The translations under genes were made by a program, and so were the position numbers. The notes beneath the pieces are model-generated. The model was given only the letters and a program-made list of their open reading frames with translations, ran no database searches and had not been told where the DNA came from. Below are positions 12,561 to 14,944 of a stretch of 14,944 nt of DNA, in pieces (the first letter of the stretch is position 1; each line of letters starts with the position of its first letter). Source of the stretch: DATKDU01 sp035512595 (GTDB lineage: Bacteria > Planctomycetota > Planctomycetia > Pirellulales > Pirellulaceae); NCBI GenBank assembly GCA_035512595.1, contig DATKDU010000304.1, positions 1 through 14,944 of the forward strand, in the 5' to 3' direction.

Positions 12561-13733
12561 ATGGCTGACGCTCCCGCCGCCGCTGCTGCTCTTGGCAAGA
12601 CCCAGACTGTGAAACCGCCGGCACAAAAGCAAAAATTCCACGCGTACCCCTTCTGGTCGCCGCGATTCTGGCATGGCATGCGGTTCGGCGACTGGATGCG
12701 GCTGTGCATCAAGCACCGCTTCCGCATCCATCCGATCCGCTGGCCGATGGCCTTTCTGATTTCGCTCATCACGCCGTTCAACTCGGTGATGGGGGCCATC
12801 CAGCGGTGGCGGTACGGCAAGCAGATCGACGAGACGCCGATCGATCCGCCGCCGGTCTTCATCCTCGGCCACTGGCGGAGCGGGACGACGTACCTGCACG
12901 AGCTGATGTACCTCGACGACCGCTTCGTCACGCCCACGACCTACCAGTGCTTCGCCCCGCTGCACTTCCTCTTGACCGAGTGGCTGATGGTGCGACTGGG
13001 CGGCTGGCTCCTGCCGCGGCATCGGCCGATGGACAACGTCCTGGCCGGCTGGGACCGCCCGCAGGAAGACGAATTCGCCCTGATCGAGCTCGACTCCCCG
13101 ACGCCGTACTTCCGCATGGCTTTCCCCAACGACCCGCCGCCGCACATGGAGCTGCTCGACATGGAGGGGGTCGCGCCGGAGGATCTCGCGCGATTTGAAA
13201 AGGCGATCGTGTCGTTCGTCAAGTCGATCGCCTTTCAGAATCCCAAGCGAGTGCTGCTCAAAAGCCCGCCGCACACCGGCCGCGTCGCCACGCTCTCCCG
13301 CCTCTTTCCCGGGGCCAGGTTCATCCACATCGTGCGGCATCCCGACGCGCTCTTCCCCTCGACGATGCGGCTGTGGAAATCGCTCGACGAGGTGCAGGGG
13401 CTGCAAATGCCGCGGGGAAAGGGGATGCGGGAGTACGTCTTTTCTTGCTTCGAGCGGATGTACGGCGGCTTCGAAAAGCAGCGGCGAACGATCGACGAGC
13501 GGACGGTGATCGACATCAAGTACGAAGACCTGGTGGCCGACCCGGTCGGGCAGCTTGAGCGAATCTACCGTGAGCTGGGTCTCGGCGACTTCGAGCCGCT
13601 GCGTGCGAAGCTGACGGAGTATGTTGCCGCACAGAAGAGCTACAAGACCAACGTCCACGAGCTGGACGACGAAACGCGGGCCGAACTCCGCCGCAGGTGG
13701 GCCGGGTATTTTGTGCGGTATGAGTACGAGTAG
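12561..13733 (+). CDS. Sulfotransferase family protein (390 aa)
   Basis: Sulfotransferases move a sulfuryl group from PAPS to a hydroxyl or amine. The 5'-phosphosulfate loop is FILGHWRSGTTYLHEL (residues 100-115) with Arg106-Ser-Gly-Thr-Thr110. The 3'-phosphate site is FIHIVRHPDALFPSTM (254-269) with Arg259 and Ser267. LLKSPPHTGRV (232-242) and a late IDIKYEDLVADPVGQLERIY complete the PF13469-type pattern. A hydrophobic stretch at about 62-75 (PMAFLISLITPFNS) may contact the membrane, and there is no signal peptide, so action on a lipid or membrane-bound acceptor on the cytoplasmic side is plausible. The acceptor is unknown. The ATG at 12561 has no good ribosome binding site. No sulfate-activation genes are adjacent. 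Confidence 0.92.
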   Translation: MADAPAAAAALGKTQTVKPPAQKQKFHAYPFWSPRFWHGMRFGDWMRLCIKHRFRIHPIRWPMAFLISLITPFNSVMGAIQRWRYGKQIDETPIDPPPVFILGHWRSGTTYLHELMYLDDRFVTPTTYQCFAPLHFLLTEWLMVRLGGWLLPRHRPMDNVLAGWDRPQEDEFALIELDSPTPYFRMAFPNDPPPHMELLDMEGVAPEDLARFEKAIVSFVKSIAFQNPKRVLLKSPPHTGRVATLSRLFPGARFIHIVRHPDALFPSTMRLWKSLDEVQGLQMPRGKGMREYVFSCFERMYGGFEKQRRTIDERTVIDIKYEDLVADPVGQLERIYRELGLGDFEPLRAKLTEYVAAQKSYKTNVHELDDETRAELRRRWAGYFVRYEYE

Positions 13734-13779
13734 GCCGCGATGAGGCGGGGGCCGAACGCGAGTGGACGGGAAGATGAAT

Positions 13780-13825
13780 GACAGGAAAATGAGGAGCCGT
13801 TGTCCCTTTCGGCCATTTTCCTGTC
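13780..13825. terminator. Inverted repeat between convergent genes, possible bidirectional terminator or REP element
   Basis: GACAGGAAAATG (13780-13791) and CATTTTCCTGTC (13814-13825) are exact 12-base reverse complements around a 22-base loop. It lies about 46 bases after the sulfotransferase stop and 60 bases after the end of the convergent Uma2 gene. The arms carry A4/T4 but there is no terminal T tract, so intrinsic termination is possible rather than shown. Confidence 0.45.
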
Positions 13826-13885
13826 GCTGATGTTCTTGTCGTGCAAATCGGCGTCGTCGCTATGTGGGCGACCTGACTTTCGCCG

Positions 13886-14542
13886 TCATGGCGTTTCCCG
13901 CAGCTCCCCCGCCGCAAACACGGCCGCCACGTCGATCTCCAGTCCCTCCAGCAGCTTCGAGCGAGCTTTCTGGCCGGGTGAATACTCGCCATCGACCCGA
14001 TATTGCTCGCCATCGAGCACGAGCACCGTGATGCGCTGCTCTAGCGGATCGACGATCCAGTATTCGGGAATGCCGGCCTGGGCGTAGTCCTTGCGCTTTT
14101 CGACCAGGTCGCGTTTGCGGTCGGACGGATCGTCGCTGACGACTTCGATCGCCAGATCGACGCCGTCGGGAGGTTTCTTGAAATCTGGCCAACGTCCTCG
14201 TCGGACAAAGAAGATGTCCGGCTCGCGAATGTTCCCTTGGCGCAAGCGAACCGGGCAAGGAGCGAACATGACCACGCCTAACCCCCGTGGCTTCACGTAA
14301 GCCTTCAGTGAGTCGAGAAGGAATTCGACGATGAATTGATGGTAACCTGTCGGCATCGAGGGAAACTCCAGCTTGCCATCGACCAATTCGATCAGCCTTC
14401 CTCCGCGCGACTCGAGCCCGAAATATGCCTCTTCCGTCCAATCTCCCTGGCGAGGAAAGTACGCGGTCAGCTCCCACGTCGGCTCACCCAATTGGGATGG
14501 CCGGCCCGTGGGAGTCAGGTCGTCGTAAGAGAAGATGTTCAT
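13886..14542 (-). CDS. Uma2 family protein (DUF820, PD-(D/E)XK nuclease-like), 218 aa
   Basis: The family is recognised from IELVDGKLEF (51-60), REPDIFFVRRGRW (106-118), LAIEVVSDDPSDRKRDLVEK (130-149) and KDYAQAGIPEYWIVDPLEQR (151-170). In this fold the likely metal-site residues are Asp109 (PDI) and Glu133 (IEVVS), with a Lys in the following helix. The length is normal and the key residues are kept. Uma2 proteins are very numerous in cyanobacteria and planctomycetes; despite the 'endonuclease' label their biological role is unsettled. The ATG at 14542 gives a typical start, with only a weak GAGA upstream. It lies 99 bp downstream of a methyltransferase-like gene on the same strand and converges with the sulfotransferase gene. 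Confidence 0.9.
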   Translation of the reverse strand: MNIFSYDDLTPTGRPSQLGEPTWELTAYFPRQGDWTEEAYFGLESRGGRLIELVDGKLEFPSMPTGYHQFIVEFLLDSLKAYVKPRGLGVVMFAPCPVRLRQGNIREPDIFFVRRGRWPDFKKPPDGVDLAIEVVSDDPSDRKRDLVEKRKDYAQAGIPEYWIVDPLEQRITVLVLDGEQYRVDGEYSPGQKARSKLLEGLEIDVAAVFAAGELRETP

Positions 14543-14641
14543 TGCATTCTCGTTCGGCCAGAATAATTCACTGCTTCCAACATCTTATATTGTTTCCACC
14601 GCGGCTTGAATCCGCAACTCAGGTTAGGCCGAGAGGACCGA

Positions 14642-14944
14642 TTACTTCAGTCCAATCGCCCGATTCCACACGAACGTAAAGCTGGCGTCGTCGCGGCCGG
14701 CCAATGCGGTGAGTTCTGAAAGCGCATGCTCAATCTGCTCCCGCGAGCATAACCGCGACTCGATCAAACCCTGCTGGCCGCTGCGAATGTTCCCCGCCAG
14801 ATTCTCGACCCACGGCGCGAACCCCGGCGAGCCGTGCCAGTGCAGCTCGGGCTGCACCGATAGCTCAATCTGCGAGAAGGCCGCAGCGCGAAACAGCCGG
14901 TACAGCCGCCGGCCGATCAGGCCGTCGCCGCCGAGCTGCCGCTG
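14642..14944 (-). CDS. C-terminal ~100 residues of a probable SAM-dependent methyltransferase (5' end outside window)
   Basis: The frame is open from the window edge and reads GLIGRRLYRLFRAAAFSQIE, then LHWHGSPGFAPWVENLAGNI, and ends ALAGRDDASFTFVWNRAIGL-K. The pattern 'xGRRLxxLFRxAGF' followed by a helical lid and a final beta strand near 'ALAxxxxxxFTFVWxxAxG' is usual at the C-terminus of class I methyltransferases of the UbiE/Methyltransf_11 kind. The SAM-binding motif would lie upstream, outside the window, so the assignment rests on the C-terminus alone. An internal ATG is available at 14857 but the open frame and conserved-looking residues upstream show that it is not the start. Confidence 0.65.
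   Translation of the reverse strand, partial: QRQLGGDGLIGRRLYRLFRAAAFSQIELSVQPELHWHGSPGFAPWVENLAGNIRSGQQGLIESRLCSREQIEHALSELTALAGRDDASFTFVWNRAIGLK

Noticed and set aside
12156..13658. A 500-codon minus-strand frame covering the sulfotransferase and part of the frameshifted gene.
   Set aside because: It is the His/Arg-rich shadow of a GC-rich plus-strand gene with intact PAPS-binding motifs.
14543..14641. A TATAAG on the minus strand upstream of the Uma2 gene as a promoter.
   Set aside because: The nearest TTG-type -35 (TTGCGG) is 22 bases away, too far for a convincing pair.

Overview
The window is GC-rich (strongly G/C at third codon positions) and reads as a chromosomal segment of a planctomycete, most likely of the Pirellulales type. 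The reasons are a DUF1501 protein, two short membrane-anchored proteins with the RF(S/R)LASL-type N-terminus common in that phylum, a periplasmic cyclophilin pair, a Uma2 (DUF820) protein, and intergenic palindromes of kinds I associate with these genomes, including one whose translation gives the familiar spurious peptide TGFQPV. No rRNA, tRNA, CRISPR array, transposase or phage gene was seen.

Layout. 3-962: 3' part of a DUF1501 gene. 1007-1323: a ParD-like antitoxin followed by only about 20 codons of its ParE-type toxin. 1293-2321 (minus): two hypothetical genes, the first with one N-terminal membrane helix and a 3' end that runs antisense into the toxin remnant. 2642-4846: an enolase-superfamily enzyme (plus) converging on a ribokinase-like PfkB kinase (minus). 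5006-7558: two tandem exported cyclophilins with related N-terminal halves. 7677-8447: an SDR close to 3-hydroxyacyl-CoA dehydrogenase type 2. 8642-9199: a multi-spanning membrane protein that looks like an A24 prepilin peptidase without its aspartates. 9185-10072 (minus): an acetamidase/formamidase family protein. 10223-11878: a lipoprotein with an alpha-helical body and a discoidin-like C-terminus. 11989-12446: a small membrane-anchored protein split by a frameshift at a G7 run. 12561-13733: a sulfotransferase. 13886-14542 (minus): a Uma2 family protein. 14642-14944 (minus): C-terminus of a probable methyltransferase.

There is no single coherent pathway. The genes are mostly isolated transcription units; the cyclophilin pair (51 bp apart) is the clearest operon. 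The enolase-superfamily enzyme, sugar kinase, acetamidase and SDR fit a heterotroph that scavenges sugars, acids and amides. The most informative signals are the reciprocal truncation at the toxin-antitoxin locus, the G7 frameshift, the apparently dead prepilin peptidase, the altered active site of the first cyclophilin, and the fact that most intergenic gaps hold a palindromic element of a different family.
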